Source: JAWOLE01 sp963815655
Lineage (GTDB): Bacteria; Acidobacteriota; Thermoanaerobaculia; UBA5066; Gp7-AA6
Length of the DNA stretch: 64,000 nt
NCBI GenBank assembly: GCA_963815655.1
Contig: CAWFHK010000001.1
Span: 2,604,001-2,668,000, forward strand
Direction of reading: 5' to 3'
Part shown: positions 16,700-25,909 of the stretch, piece after piece
Layout: the number at the start of each line of letters is the position of its first letter
How positions within the stretch are numbered: the stretch's first letter is position 1
The notes under the pieces: model-generated
The model's input: the letters and a program-made list of their open reading frames with translations, nothing else
What the model was told of the DNA's origin: nothing
The model's database searches: none
Program-made: the position numbers and the translations under genes

Positions 16700-19159
16700 C
16701 TATTCTCCGATCGGCCTTCCGGGCGGCGCGGCGGGACGCTGCGGGCGCGCCTTCCGGGTCTCCGGCTTCTCCAGGAACTCGGCGAGGTCGGCCTCCGCCA
16801 GGCGAAGGTGGGCTTCGGTCGCCGGATCCGTCGAATGCTTTCTCCGCAGCTCGCTCCTCAGGCGGGTCAGGCGCGCGTGGACGGCCGCCCGGACCTCAGG
16901 GGCCGCCTCGGCGCGAGCGGCGAGACCCATCATCGCGTCGACGACGCCCCGCTGCGCGGCGCGGCGCAGCGCAGCTCGGCGCGGCGCGGCGTCCGGGGCC
17001 GCGCCCCAGGTCGCCGCGACGAGGCGCGCGAGCAGGGCGTCGAGCGTCAGGGCATCGCGAGGACCCGGAAGCGTCAGGCGCGCGGCGCGCTCGGGATCGA
17101 GGAGCGGATCCACGACGAGGCCCACCAGGGACCGGGCCGCCGTCCAGAGGCTGAAGGCGTCTCCCGCTTCCGAAGGGAACTGCTCCCGGCTCTCCCGCGT
17201 GCCCGAGGGGGGCGGCGCGAGCGCCGCGAGGATGCGGTCCGGGATGTCGAGGTTCTCCGGCGAGATCGCGGCGATGAGCAGTTCCAGGGCTTCCTTCTGC
17301 TTCGCCGCCGCGACCCAGGCGACGGGAGTCTGTCCGTCCCCGGCGACGGCGTTGGCCTGGTACTGCCCCCCGACGAACTGCTGCGCGGCCTGGATCCCGA
17401 AGCGGTGGTAGAGATACGCGAGGTTGAAGCGCTCCTGCAGCGTGTACACCCACTCCCCCGGCTTCAACTGCGCCGGTCCGAACCGGTCGAGGAGAATCTT
17501 GCGCGCCTGCTGCGTCGTCTCGAGCCACCGGACCGGGTCCGGCCCCCAGTCGTACTCGGCCCAGCGCGGGTCCCCGTCGGGCGGATAGAAGATCCCCTTG
17601 GCGTAACCGCCGCGCACGATTCTGTCGAGAGCGGCCGGGTCCTCCTCCGCCGTGTAGCCCCACTGGATCGCGAGCCGGTCGTAGGAGCCGATGTCCTTCG
17701 GGTAGGCGTTGGACAGGTCGAGCCGCCCGCCCACGACCTGGATGTTCGGCGCGAGGTAATCCATGACCGAGCCCCAGCCGAACGTCGTTGCGGCCCAGTT
17801 GTGCATCAGCCCGATCGTGTGCCCGACCTCGTGCGAGGAGAGGTAGGCGAGGCGCTCGAGGACGAGGGTTCGCTCTTCGACCCCGTCGTCCGGCCCGAGC
17901 AGGTCCGCGAAATCCGGCGAGTCTCCGGCGTCGCAGCCGAAGGCGCCTCCCGTCGTGTTCCGCCACATCCGCGAGGTCGTGCGGCGGCGGTGCGAATCGA
18001 TCCGCGCGACGCCGTGCAGGATCTCCCCCGTGCGGGGATCGCTCTGGAATCCTCCCACCGACCAGCCGCGCTCGACGCGGTTGATCCACTCGATGCCGGA
18101 GTAGCGCGCGTCCAGGAACGTCGCGCCTTCCGGAAGGTCCTTCACGACGAACGCGCCTTTGAATCCCGCCTGCTCGAAGGCGTGGTTCCACCAGAGGGCG
18201 CCCTTCCGGATCGAGGAGCGCTCGGGCTCCGGGATGCCGCGGTCGAGGTAGTAGACGATCGGCTCGACCGGCTCGGAGAGCGCCGCGGTCGGGTCCTTCT
18301 TCGAGAGCCGCCAGCGCGAAGCGAGGAACTTCTCGATCGGCTCGTTGAAGCGCGCGGCATGATCGAAGTGCCGGCGCGGAATGAATCCGATGCGGGGGTC
18401 GAGCGGCCGGGGCCGGAACCCCGGCTCGGGGAGCTTCAGGAAGGTGTGGTGGAGGCGAAGACTCATCGTGTGGCCGTCGGGGAGGACGCCGCCGAAAGCG
18501 CGCGGCGGATTCTCGCAGGTGAACGTCGCGATCACCTCGATCTCGGTGTTCTTCGGGAAGGCGCCCGATCGGTCGAAGGCCACGGCCGAGCGCGGGACGT
18601 CCTGCTTCCAGTCGCCGAGCTTCGCCTGCTTGAGCAGGGGCAGCACTCCCGTGTCGGCCAGGAGAAACGCCGTCGCGTCGGCGAGCACGCGGTCTCCCTC
18701 CTCCGCCACGACCGGAAGCGAGGCGAGCACGGCCGACGGAAACGACTCCTCGGCGACGCGCGCCGTTTCCGGGTCCGCGGCGTCGCTCCGGTGAGTCGTC
18801 TGCCTCTGGTGAAGCAGCACCCGCGGCCCGGCGCGCTCGAACCGGCCGAGGCCGAGCTCTCCGAACTGTCCCCGGTCGAGCGAGACGTCGAGGAGGCCCG
18901 CGCCTCCGGAAATGCCGGAGCCGTAGAGGAAGTCCTCGTTCCAGCGGGAGACCTCGAGAAGGAGCTGCCCCTTGCGCGCGTCCCAGTAGAACGGGAGGAA
19001 TCCGTCGCGCCGCGCGAGGTCTCCGGCTCGCTCGGCGATCGTCGGCATCCGGTCGCCGGGTTTTTCGGACGGCCGTTCGGCCGGGGCCGCGGCCTTCTCG
19101 GCGACGGCCGGCGTCCCCGGCCCGGACAGGAGCAGCAACAGGAGCCCGAGAGGCTTCAT
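16700..19159 (-). CDS. Exported zinc-dependent metalloprotease, DUF5117/DUF5118 type
   Basis: 819 residues. The ATG at 19159 begins a signal peptide (MKPLGLLLLLLSGPG) and is chosen over a longer open frame whose extra part is antisense to the PEP-mutase family gene. The active-site motif HEVGHTIGLMHNW (HExxHxxGxxH) is followed by SVMDYL with its Met-turn, as in metzincins. The N-terminal part (FLYGSGISGG and RVLLHQR) matches the DUF5117 domain, common in Bacteroidota and Acidobacteriota. It is presumably periplasmic or secreted and may process peptides; the C-terminal 150 residues are Ala/Arg-rich. It may lead an operon with the two genes downstream on its strand. Confidence 0.9.
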   Translation of the reverse strand: MKPLGLLLLLLSGPGTPAVAEKAAAPAERPSEKPGDRMPTIAERAGDLARRDGFLPFYWDARKGQLLLEVSRWNEDFLYGSGISGGAGLLDVSLDRGQFGELGLGRFERAGPRVLLHQRQTTHRSDAADPETARVAEESFPSAVLASLPVVAEEGDRVLADATAFLLADTGVLPLLKQAKLGDWKQDVPRSAVAFDRSGAFPKNTEIEVIATFTCENPPRAFGGVLPDGHTMSLRLHHTFLKLPEPGFRPRPLDPRIGFIPRRHFDHAARFNEPIEKFLASRWRLSKKDPTAALSEPVEPIVYYLDRGIPEPERSSIRKGALWWNHAFEQAGFKGAFVVKDLPEGATFLDARYSGIEWINRVERGWSVGGFQSDPRTGEILHGVARIDSHRRRTTSRMWRNTTGGAFGCDAGDSPDFADLLGPDDGVEERTLVLERLAYLSSHEVGHTIGLMHNWAATTFGWGSVMDYLAPNIQVVGGRLDLSNAYPKDIGSYDRLAIQWGYTAEEDPAALDRIVRGGYAKGIFYPPDGDPRWAEYDWGPDPVRWLETTQQARKILLDRFGPAQLKPGEWVYTLQERFNLAYLYHRFGIQAAQQFVGGQYQANAVAGDGQTPVAWVAAAKQKEALELLIAAISPENLDIPDRILAALAPPPSGTRESREQFPSEAGDAFSLWTAARSLVGLVVDPLLDPERAARLTLPGPRDALTLDALLARLVAATWGAAPDAAPRRAALRRAAQRGVVDAMMGLAARAEAAPEVRAAVHARLTRLRSELRRKHSTDPATEAHLRLAEADLAEFLEKPETRKARPQRPAAPPGRPIGE

Positions 19160-19207
19160 CGCGACCTCGATTCGAAGAGGACCTCGGGGAGGTATCTTAG
19201 CCGGACG

Positions 19208-20050
19208 ATGGACGAGGCGCAGCGCGAGCGCGCGGACCGGTTTCTCGCCCTCCACCGGGGGCCGGGCGTTCTCCTGCTCTGCAACGCCTGGGACGCCGCC
19301 TCGGCGCGCATCATCGAGGACGCGGGCCTTCCGGCCGTCGCGACGACGAGCGCGGGCGTCGCGAACAGCCTGGGGTATGCGGACAAGGAGAACACGCCCT
19401 TCCAGGAGGTCATCGCTTCGGTCCGGCGCATCGTGCGGGCAGTCCGGGTCCCCGTCAGCGCCGACATCGAGGCGGGATTCGGAGAGACGCCGGAGGAGGT
19501 CGCGCAGAGCTGCCTCGCGATACTCGAAGCAGGGGCCGTCGGCGTCAATCTCGAAGACCGGTCGCGCGAGCCCGGGCGACTGACCGGCATTCCGCTCCAG
19601 TGCGAGAGGATCCGCGCGGTCAAGGACGCCGCCTCCCGGGCCGGCGGCCCGATCGTCGTCAACGCGCGCACCGACGTCTACCTCGGCTCGATCGGCGCGC
19701 CCGAGAGCCGCTTCGCGGATGCGGTCGAGCGATGCAACGCCTACCGCGCCGCCGGCGCCGACTGTCTCTTCGTGCCCGGCGTGGCCGACGAGAAGACGAT
19801 CGCGAGCCTCGTCGAGGCGATCGACGGGCCCGTCAACGTCCTCGCCGTGCCCGGAACGCCTCCGGTCGCCCGGCTGGCGGCCCTCGGTGTCCGGCGCGTC
19901 AGCCTCGGCTCGGGACCGATGCGCGCTACTCTGGGACACCTGCGCCGCATCGCCCGGGAGCTCCTCGAGAGCGGCACCTGCGCGACGATGGCTTCCGGCA
20001 CGATCTCCTATGCCGAAGCCAACGCTCTTTTCGACCGCGAAACCGGGTAA
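19208..20050 (+). CDS. Isocitrate lyase/PEP mutase family enzyme
   Basis: 280 residues, the usual size of the family. It starts FLALHRGPGVLLLCNAWDAA and has the magnesium-binding DIEAGFG and GVNLED motifs, then NARTDVYL. The KKCGH signature of true isocitrate lyases is absent, so it belongs to the PEP mutase/2-methylisocitrate lyase-like/oxaloacetate hydrolase group; the exact substrate cannot be read from the sequence. It is divergent from the metalloprotease (48 bp between starts) and converges on the cytochrome gene with only 4 bp between stops. Confidence 0.88.
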   Translation: MDEAQRERADRFLALHRGPGVLLLCNAWDAASARIIEDAGLPAVATTSAGVANSLGYADKENTPFQEVIASVRRIVRAVRVPVSADIEAGFGETPEEVAQSCLAILEAGAVGVNLEDRSREPGRLTGIPLQCERIRAVKDAASRAGGPIVVNARTDVYLGSIGAPESRFADAVERCNAYRAAGADCLFVPGVADEKTIASLVEAIDGPVNVLAVPGTPPVARLAALGVRRVSLGSGPMRATLGHLRRIARELLESGTCATMASGTISYAEANALFDRETG

Positions 20051-20054
20051 CCGG

Positions 20055-20684
20055 CTACCCCTTCGTCCCTTTCTTCGCGGGCGCCGCGGGCTGACCCGGC
20101 GCGGCCGGCGGCTCGTAATCGGGCACGTGATTGGTGATCGGCGGAACCGACTTCAGATAGGCGAAGATCGCCTTCAGGTCCTCGTCGGTGGCCTGACCGA
20201 GCCACTGCCACGGCATGGGCGGCTGAATCTCGCGCGACGTCCCCATGTGCTTGCCGCTCTTCAACGCCTTGAGGAACATGTCCTCCGTCCAGATCCCGAG
20301 GCCGGTGTTCTGGTCCGGCGTCAGGTTGGCGGCGTAGGTGATTCCCCAGGGCCCCGCGAAAGCCGTGTCGGTCGCCGTGAAGGCTCCGATCCAGGGACCT
20401 ACGGGCTTGGGCGGAGGCGGCAGCTTCATCTGCTCGGGGTGGCCCGAGAGCATGCGCGTCATATCGGGCTCGGGCCCCTTGGGCCCCATCTTGAACGGCG
20501 TGTGGCAGTCGTTGCACGACATGATCGTGACGAGGTATTTCCCTCGCTCGACGCGCCTGGCCGCCACGTTGGACTGCCCCGCCGGCTTGGGCTGAGCCTG
20601 TGTCGAACCTGCCCAAGCGAGAATCGCGAGGAACATCACGGCGGACAGGGACGCGAGCGCCTTGCCTGTGCTGGTCATTCCCAT
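20055..20684 (-). CDS. Exported monoheme c-type cytochrome
   Basis: 209 residues from the ATG at 20684, which follows GGAGGATTTCC; an upstream in-frame start lacks a site. An N-terminal signal (ALASLSAVMFLAILAWAGST) precedes a single CxxCH haem site, SCNDCHTPF. Methionine-rich motifs downstream (QPPMPWQWLGQATDEDLKAI) provide a possible axial ligand and match small diheme/monoheme cytochrome c domains associated with dehydrogenases. A Pro/Ala/Lys tail ends the protein. It is probably a periplasmic electron carrier. No oxidoreductase partner adjoins it. Confidence 0.85.
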   Translation of the reverse strand: MGMTSTGKALASLSAVMFLAILAWAGSTQAQPKPAGQSNVAARRVERGKYLVTIMSCNDCHTPFKMGPKGPEPDMTRMLSGHPEQMKLPPPPKPVGPWIGAFTATDTAFAGPWGITYAANLTPDQNTGLGIWTEDMFLKALKSGKHMGTSREIQPPMPWQWLGQATDEDLKAIFAYLKSVPPITNHVPDYEPPAAPGQPAAPAKKGTKG

Positions 20685-20782
20685 ATGGAAATCCTCCTTC
20701 TTGTGCGAGCCGGTGGAGCAGCGCAAGTCTATGAACGAGGCACCTCGGAATCAAGGCGGGTCTGGATAGAATCCCGTCGGCC

Positions 20783-22012
20783 ATGGCAACCGTTCGACCT
20801 TTCCGAGCTCTGCGGCCGAGGCCGGAGAAGGCGGCCGCCGTCTCCGCGGTTCCCTACGATGTCGTGTCGACTCCGGAGGCGCGCGCTCTCGCCAGGGGGA
20901 ATCCCGCGAGCTTCCTCCACGTGTCCCGTCCCGAGATCGACCTGCCCGAGGCAACGGACCCGTACTCCGACGCGGTGTACTCGAAGGCCGTCGAGAATTT
21001 CGGGAAGCTCGCGCAGGAAGCGCCCCTCGTCTCCGAAGAGGAGGCGTCGCTCTACGTCTATCGCCTGCGCATGGACGGCCGCGAGCAGACGGGCGTTGCC
21101 GGGGTGTACTCGCTCGACGAATACGATTCCGACGTCATCCGCAAACATGAGCGGACGCGGCGCGACAAGGAGGATGACCGCACGCGCCACATGATCGCGC
21201 TCGGGGCGCAGACGGGGCCGGTCTTCCTGACGTACCGGGGCCGCTCCGGGATCGACGCGATCGTCGAGGAGACGAAGAAGGCGCCGCCGCTCTTCGACTT
21301 CACGGCTTCTGACGGCGTCTCCCACTCGATCTGGCGGATCGGAGGGCAGGCCGCCGGCCGGCTCGCGGAAGAGTTCCGCCCGGCCCCGCTCCTCTACATC
21401 GCCGACGGCCACCACCGGGCCGCGAGCGCCGCCCGTGCGCGGCGCGAGCTCGCGGGCAGGAATCCGAAGCACGCGGGGGACGAGGCGTACAACTTCTTCC
21501 TGGCGGTCGCGTTCCCGGCGGCACAGGTGCGCATCCTCCCCTACAACCGGGTGGTCAAGGACCTCCACGGGCGGACTCCGGAGGCGTTCGTCGCCGCGCT
21601 GCGCGAGAAGTCCTCCGTGACGCCGGACGCCTCCCCCTCCCCCGCGCGCAAGGGAGAAGTGAGCGTATTCCTGGCCGGCCGCTGGCACGGGGTGCGGCTG
21701 CCTGCGGCCGCCGGCGCGGGAAGCGCGATCTCGTCGCTCGACGCGGCGCTCCTCCAGGAGAAGATCCTCGACCCGCTGCTCGGCATCCGGGACGTCCGCA
21801 CCGACAAGCGGGTGGATTTCGTCGGCGGCATCCGCGGCACCTCGGAGCTGGAGCGCCTCGTGGACTCCGGGAAGTTCGCCGTGGCCTTCTCCCTCTATCC
21901 TGTCTCCCTGGACGACCTCATGGCCGTCTCCGACGCCAACGAGATCATGCCCCCCAAGTCCACCTGGTTCGAGCCGAAGCTGCGCGACGGGCTCCTGATC
22001 CATGAGATCTGA
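20783..22012 (+). CDS. DUF1015 family protein
   Basis: 409 residues, a normal length for DUF1015. Family motifs are clear: VRPFRALRP at the start, VPYDVVS, FLHVSRPEIDLP, LYVYRL, and the conserved YIADGHHR near the middle. The biochemical role is not established; a kinase- or phosphatase-like role near serine or phosphoserine has been suggested from context. Here it directly precedes serA and serC on the same strand, the context seen in many genomes. It starts 98 bp from the divergent cytochrome gene. Confidence 0.9.
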   Translation: MATVRPFRALRPRPEKAAAVSAVPYDVVSTPEARALARGNPASFLHVSRPEIDLPEATDPYSDAVYSKAVENFGKLAQEAPLVSEEEASLYVYRLRMDGREQTGVAGVYSLDEYDSDVIRKHERTRRDKEDDRTRHMIALGAQTGPVFLTYRGRSGIDAIVEETKKAPPLFDFTASDGVSHSIWRIGGQAAGRLAEEFRPAPLLYIADGHHRAASAARARRELAGRNPKHAGDEAYNFFLAVAFPAAQVRILPYNRVVKDLHGRTPEAFVAALREKSSVTPDASPSPARKGEVSVFLAGRWHGVRLPAAAGAGSAISSLDAALLQEKILDPLLGIRDVRTDKRVDFVGGIRGTSELERLVDSGKFAVAFSLYPVSLDDLMAVSDANEIMPPKSTWFEPKLRDGLLIHEI

Positions 22013-22085
22013 GTTGGTGAAGCTGAACTATTGTTTTCGAGACGGAATGATTCGATGATCCGATGACCCGATCGGAGATCTCATC

Positions 22086-23288
22086 ATGAAGGTTCTCGTC
22101 GCGGACAAATTCGAAAAATCCGGCCTCGAAGGCTTGAAGGATCTCGGCTGCGAGGTGGCCTACCAGCCCGACTTGAAGGACGACGCCCTGGCGGAGGCCA
22201 TCCGCTCCTCGGGCGCCGAGGTGCTGATCGTCCGCTCGACGAAGGTCACGCGACCCATGCTCGAAGCGGGGCGGCTCGCCCTCGTGATCCGGGCCGGGGC
22301 GGGTTACAACACCATCGACGTGGAGGCAGCCTCCGAGCGCGGCATCTCCGTGGCCAACTGCCCCGGCAAGAACTCGGTCGCGGTCGCCGAGCTGGCCTTC
22401 GGCCTGGTCCTCGCGCTCGACCGGCGCGTCGCGGACAACGCCGCGGATCTGAAGCGCGGCGTCTGGAACAAGAAGGAGTACAGCAAGGCCCGCGGCCTCC
22501 ACGGACGGACCCTCGGCCTGATCGGCGTCGGAGGCATCGGCAGGGAGATGGTCCCCCGCGCCCGCGCCTTCGGCATGCCCGTCGCCGCGTGGAGCCGCAG
22601 CCTGACGGCCGAGCGCGCGCAGGCGCTCGGCGTCGAGCGCAAGGCCTCGCCGGCGGAGGTGGCCGCGGCGGCCGACGTCGTGAGCGTCCACGTGGCGCTG
22701 AAGCCGGAGACGAGGGGCCTCATCGACGAGAAGTTCTTCGCCGCCATGAAGCCCGGCGCGTTCTTCGTCAACACCTCCCGCGCCGAGGTCGTGGACCAGG
22801 CGGCGCTCGAGCGGGCGGTGAAGGAGAAGGGGGTGCGCGCCGCACTCGATGTCTTCAACGAGGAACCGGCGGGAGGCGCCGGAGACGTGAAGGCGCCGAT
22901 CTTCGACCACCCGGGCGTCATCGGCACGCACCACATCGGCGCCTCGACCGAGCAGGCCCAGGAGGCGATCGCGGCGGAGACGGTGCGCATCGTCCGCGAG
23001 TACCAGGAGAACGGGCGCGCACCCAACGTCGTCAACCTCGCCAGGAAGTCTCCCGCGTGCTGCCTCCTCGTCGTCCGCCATCTGGACCGCGTGGGCGTCC
23101 TCGCCGCGGTCTTCGACCAGATCAAGAGGGCCGGCATCAACGTCCAGGAGACCGAGAACATCGTCTTCGACGGAGCCAAGGCCGCGGTCGCCCGCATCTA
23201 CCTGAGCGAGAACCCTTCGGCCGCCGTCCTCGACACGATCAGGAAATCCAGCCCCGACATCCTCGAGCTCTCGCTCCTTCCCCTGTGA
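22086..23288 (+). CDS. serA: D-3-phosphoglycerate dehydrogenase
   Basis: 400 residues. It catalyses the NAD-dependent oxidation of 3-phosphoglycerate, the first step of serine synthesis. The Rossmann motif GLIGVGGIGREM lies near residues 142-153; the conserved RAGAGYNTID, NTSRAEVVD and the catalytic HHIGASTEQAQEA (usually THxGAST) are present. The C-terminal 75 residues form an ACT domain (HLDRVGVLAAVFDQIKRAGI), the site of serine feedback in related enzymes. The longer allosteric-substrate-binding domain of 520-residue enzymes is missing, as in many short SerA proteins. It lies between DUF1015 and serC. Confidence 0.94.
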   Translation: MKVLVADKFEKSGLEGLKDLGCEVAYQPDLKDDALAEAIRSSGAEVLIVRSTKVTRPMLEAGRLALVIRAGAGYNTIDVEAASERGISVANCPGKNSVAVAELAFGLVLALDRRVADNAADLKRGVWNKKEYSKARGLHGRTLGLIGVGGIGREMVPRARAFGMPVAAWSRSLTAERAQALGVERKASPAEVAAAADVVSVHVALKPETRGLIDEKFFAAMKPGAFFVNTSRAEVVDQAALERAVKEKGVRAALDVFNEEPAGGAGDVKAPIFDHPGVIGTHHIGASTEQAQEAIAAETVRIVREYQENGRAPNVVNLARKSPACCLLVVRHLDRVGVLAAVFDQIKRAGINVQETENIVFDGAKAAVARIYLSENPSAAVLDTIRKSSPDILELSLLPL

Positions 23289-23296
23289 TACCCATG

Positions 23297-23344
23297 CTCG
23301 ACTCTCGACTCGGATTCGCAATTCACAATTCACACTTCACAACT
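23297..23344 (+). repeat. Heptamer repeats, CTCGACT and AATTCAC
   Basis: The 67-bp serA-serC spacer contains two copies of CTCGACT (23297-23310) and then AATTCAC, AATTCAC, ACTTCAC (23320-23340). They are different in sequence from the other heptamer loci but have the same unit length. Confidence 0.65.
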
Positions 23345-23355
23345 GAGGTCTTGCC

Positions 23356-24444
23356 ATGACTGACCGCATCTACAACTTCGGCGCGGGGCCCGCCGTTCTG
23401 CCGGAGCCCGTCCTGGAAGAAGCGCAGCAGAATCTCATGGCCCTGCCGGGCGTGGGAATGTCGGTCCTCGAAATCAGCCACCGCTCGAAGGCCTTCGACG
23501 CGATCATCCAGGGGTGCGAAGCGGACATCCGCAAGCTCGCGGGCATCCCGCCCGACTACCAGGTCCTCTTCCTCCAGGGCGGCGCGTCGATGCAGTTCTC
23601 GATGGTCCCGATGAACCTCCTGCCCTCCGGCGGAAAAGCCGACTACGTCGTGACGGGCTCCTGGTCGAAGAAGGCGGTCAAGGAGGCGCAGAAGGCGGGG
23701 ACCGCTCAGGTCGCCTGCACGACGGAAGCGGACAACTTCACGCGCATCCCGGCGCAGTCGGAGTTGAAGCTTGACCCCGCCGCCGCGTACCTGCACTTCA
23801 CGTCCAACGAGACGATCCACGGCGTCGAATGGAAGCGGGAGCCCGAGGCGGGCGCCGTGCCCCTCGTCTGCGACGCGTCCTCGGACATCTTCAGCCGACC
23901 GATCGACGTCTCCCGCTACGCCGTGATCTACGCCGGAGCGCAGAAGAACCTCGGCCCCTCCGGCGTGACTCTCGTCATCCTCCGCAACGACATGCTCGAG
24001 CGCGTCCCGAAGAACCTCCCCACGATGCTCGACTACAAGATCCAGGCGGAGAACAAGTCTCTCTACAACACGCCGCCGGTCTTCGGCGTCTACATCATGC
24101 GGCTCGTCATGAAGTGGCTCCTCGACCGGGGCGGACTCGAAGGCGTCGGCCGCGCCAACGCGGAGAAGGCCAAGCTCCTCTACGACGCGCTCGACACCTC
24201 CGGCGGCTTCTACCGCCCGCACGCGCGCCCCGACAGCCGGTCGAACATGAACGTACCGTTCCGCCTCCCCTCCGAGGACCTGGAGAAGCAGTTCGTCTCC
24301 GAGGCCACGAAGGCGGGACTCGACGGCCTGAAGGGCCACCGCTCCGTCGGCGGCATCCGCGCCTCCCTCTACAACGCGTTCCCGAAGAAGGGCGTCGAGG
24401 CCCTCGTCTCCTTCCTGAAGGAGTTCGCCCGCAAAGCCGGCTGA
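23356..24444 (+). CDS. serC: Phosphoserine aminotransferase
   Basis: 362 residues, the standard SerC length. It converts 3-phosphohydroxypyruvate and glutamate to phosphoserine with PLP, the second step of serine synthesis. N-terminal IYNFGAGPAVLPEPVLEEAQ is diagnostic. The PLP lysine sits in VIYAGAQKNLGPSG (near residue 196), and SNETIHGVEW, PPVFGVYIM and HRSVGGIRASLYNA are also conserved. It follows serA by 67 bp and is presumably in one transcript with it and DUF1015. A phosphoserine phosphatase (serB) is not in the window. Confidence 0.96.
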   Translation: MTDRIYNFGAGPAVLPEPVLEEAQQNLMALPGVGMSVLEISHRSKAFDAIIQGCEADIRKLAGIPPDYQVLFLQGGASMQFSMVPMNLLPSGGKADYVVTGSWSKKAVKEAQKAGTAQVACTTEADNFTRIPAQSELKLDPAAAYLHFTSNETIHGVEWKREPEAGAVPLVCDASSDIFSRPIDVSRYAVIYAGAQKNLGPSGVTLVILRNDMLERVPKNLPTMLDYKIQAENKSLYNTPPVFGVYIMRLVMKWLLDRGGLEGVGRANAEKAKLLYDALDTSGGFYRPHARPDSRSNMNVPFRLPSEDLEKQFVSEATKAGLDGLKGHRSVGGIRASLYNAFPKKGVEALVSFLKEFARKAG

Positions 24445-24552
24445 TCGCCGGAGGCATCCGGAGACCCGGAGACCAATCCAAAAAACTCGACTGCGACTCC
24501 TCCGTAAGAGCTTCCGAAACAAGGGAAGCTCTTTGCGAAAGGGAGGTGTGTC

Positions 24553-25608
24553 GTGAGTTTCGTCTTGAATTCCCGGCGTCTCGTCCTCGGGGCGGCTCTC
24601 CTCGCGTCGTCCGGTTTCGCCACGGCGCAGGGATTCGCGCCGCTGCGGGTGCCCGACGCGAGCCCGGAGGCCTCGGTCGAGCAGACCATTGGCGTGACCG
24701 ACATCCAGATCCGCTATCACCGCCCCGCCGTCAACAAGCGCAAGATCTGGGGCGGCCTCGTCCCCTACAACGATGTGTGGCGGGCCGGGGCCAACTGGAA
24801 CACGACGATCTCCTTCTCGACGGACGTGAGCGTCGCGGGCCAGAAGCTCGCGGCCGGCACCTATGGCCTCCACATGATCCCGACCGAGAAGGACTGGACG
24901 GTGATCTTCAGCAACATGGCGGATGCCTGGGGAAGCTTCAGCTACGACGCCAAGGAGGACGCCCTCCGGATCACGGTCTCGCCGCAGACGGCGGACTTCC
25001 TGGAGCGGCTGAGCTACAGCTTCGAAGAGCCGACCGACACGTCGGTCCAGGCCGTCATGCGTTGGGAGAATGTCCGCATCGCGTTCCCGATCACGGCGGA
25101 CACGCCCCGGCTGACCGTCGCCAGCCTCCGGCGCGAGCTGCGCGGACTCTCGCGGTTCTCCTGGCAGGGTTGGAACCAGGCCGCGGCGTACTGCCTGCGG
25201 GCGAACCTGAACCTCGACGAAGCGCTGGAGTGGTCCAACCGGTCAGTCGGCATTGCAGAGACCTTCCCCAACCTGCGCGTCAAGGCGGGGCTCCTCGAGA
25301 AGAAGGGAGACACGAAGGGCGCCGAGGCGCTGCGCGCCCGCTCTCTCCAGATCGCGACCGAGACCGAGATGAACAACTACGGCTACCAGCTCCTCGGGCA
25401 GAAGAAGAACGACGAGGCGATCGAGATCTTCAAGAAGAACGTCAAGGACCACCCCGCGTCGTGGAACACGTACGACAGCCTCGGCGAGGCCTACGCCACG
25501 AGAGGAGACAAGAAGCCGGCCATCGAGAACTACGCGAAGGCGCTCGCGATGGCTCCCGAAAACCAGAAGAAGCGGATCAATGAAGCGCTGACCAAGCTGA
25601 AGACCTGA
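24553..25608 (+). CDS. Exported DUF2911 protein with C-terminal TPR
   Basis: 351 residues from a GTG preceded by GGGAGGTG. A signal peptide covers about 1-26 (LGAALLASSGFATAQ). The DUF2911 domain follows (about 30-175): VTDIQIRYHRPAVNKRKIWG, VPYNDVWRAGANWNTTISFS split by this writing limit, and AAGTYGLHMIP. From about residue 215 helical TPR units appear (GQKKNDEAIEIFKKNV and DSLGEAYATRGDKKPA). DUF2911 has no established function; fused TPRs are common in Bacteroidota and Acidobacteriota. It lies 108 bp after serC and could be read through, but looks unrelated to serine synthesis. Confidence 0.88.
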   Translation: MSFVLNSRRLVLGAALLASSGFATAQGFAPLRVPDASPEASVEQTIGVTDIQIRYHRPAVNKRKIWGGLVPYNDVWRAGANWNTTISFSTDVSVAGQKLAAGTYGLHMIPTEKDWTVIFSNMADAWGSFSYDAKEDALRITVSPQTADFLERLSYSFEEPTDTSVQAVMRWENVRIAFPITADTPRLTVASLRRELRGLSRFSWQGWNQAAAYCLRANLNLDEALEWSNRSVGIAETFPNLRVKAGLLEKKGDTKGAEALRARSLQIATETEMNNYGYQLLGQKKNDEAIEIFKKNVKDHPASWNTYDSLGEAYATRGDKKPAIENYAKALAMAPENQKKRINEALTKLKT

Positions 25609-25909
25609 CAGGGCTTTCTTGACCTCTGTCGGGTTTGCCGGCGCCGCGCCCCGACCCGGCGCCGCTCCGGGCGTTGGTTTGTCGCGGTACTGGACAAAAG
25701 TCTAACCGGTGCGCGTCTCGTTGCAATTTCTCTGAGACAGTGTGTCGGAATGGTATCGAACCGATATATAAGTCGGTGCGTTTCGAGGGATCTGGTCGGC
25801 TCGAGTGAAGCGCGCCGCTCTTCGCTGCATCGGCGGGCCGTGGCGAGGCGATCGAGATGGACACCAAGGCAACGGAACAGGTGGAGGTTTCGGAACAAGG
25901 AGGGGTGAG
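25609..25909 (+). promoter_or_regulatory. Intergenic region with possible promoter
   Basis: This 301-bp gap precedes the large secreted protein gene. It has a G+C-rich hairpin (GGCGCCG at 25640-25646, complement 25657-25663) that may end the upstream transcript. An unusually AT-rich stretch, TATATAA at 25765-25771, is the best -10 candidate; no convincing -35 box is seen. The leader would be about 130 nt. AGGAGGGG lies just before the ATG at 25910. Confidence 0.35.
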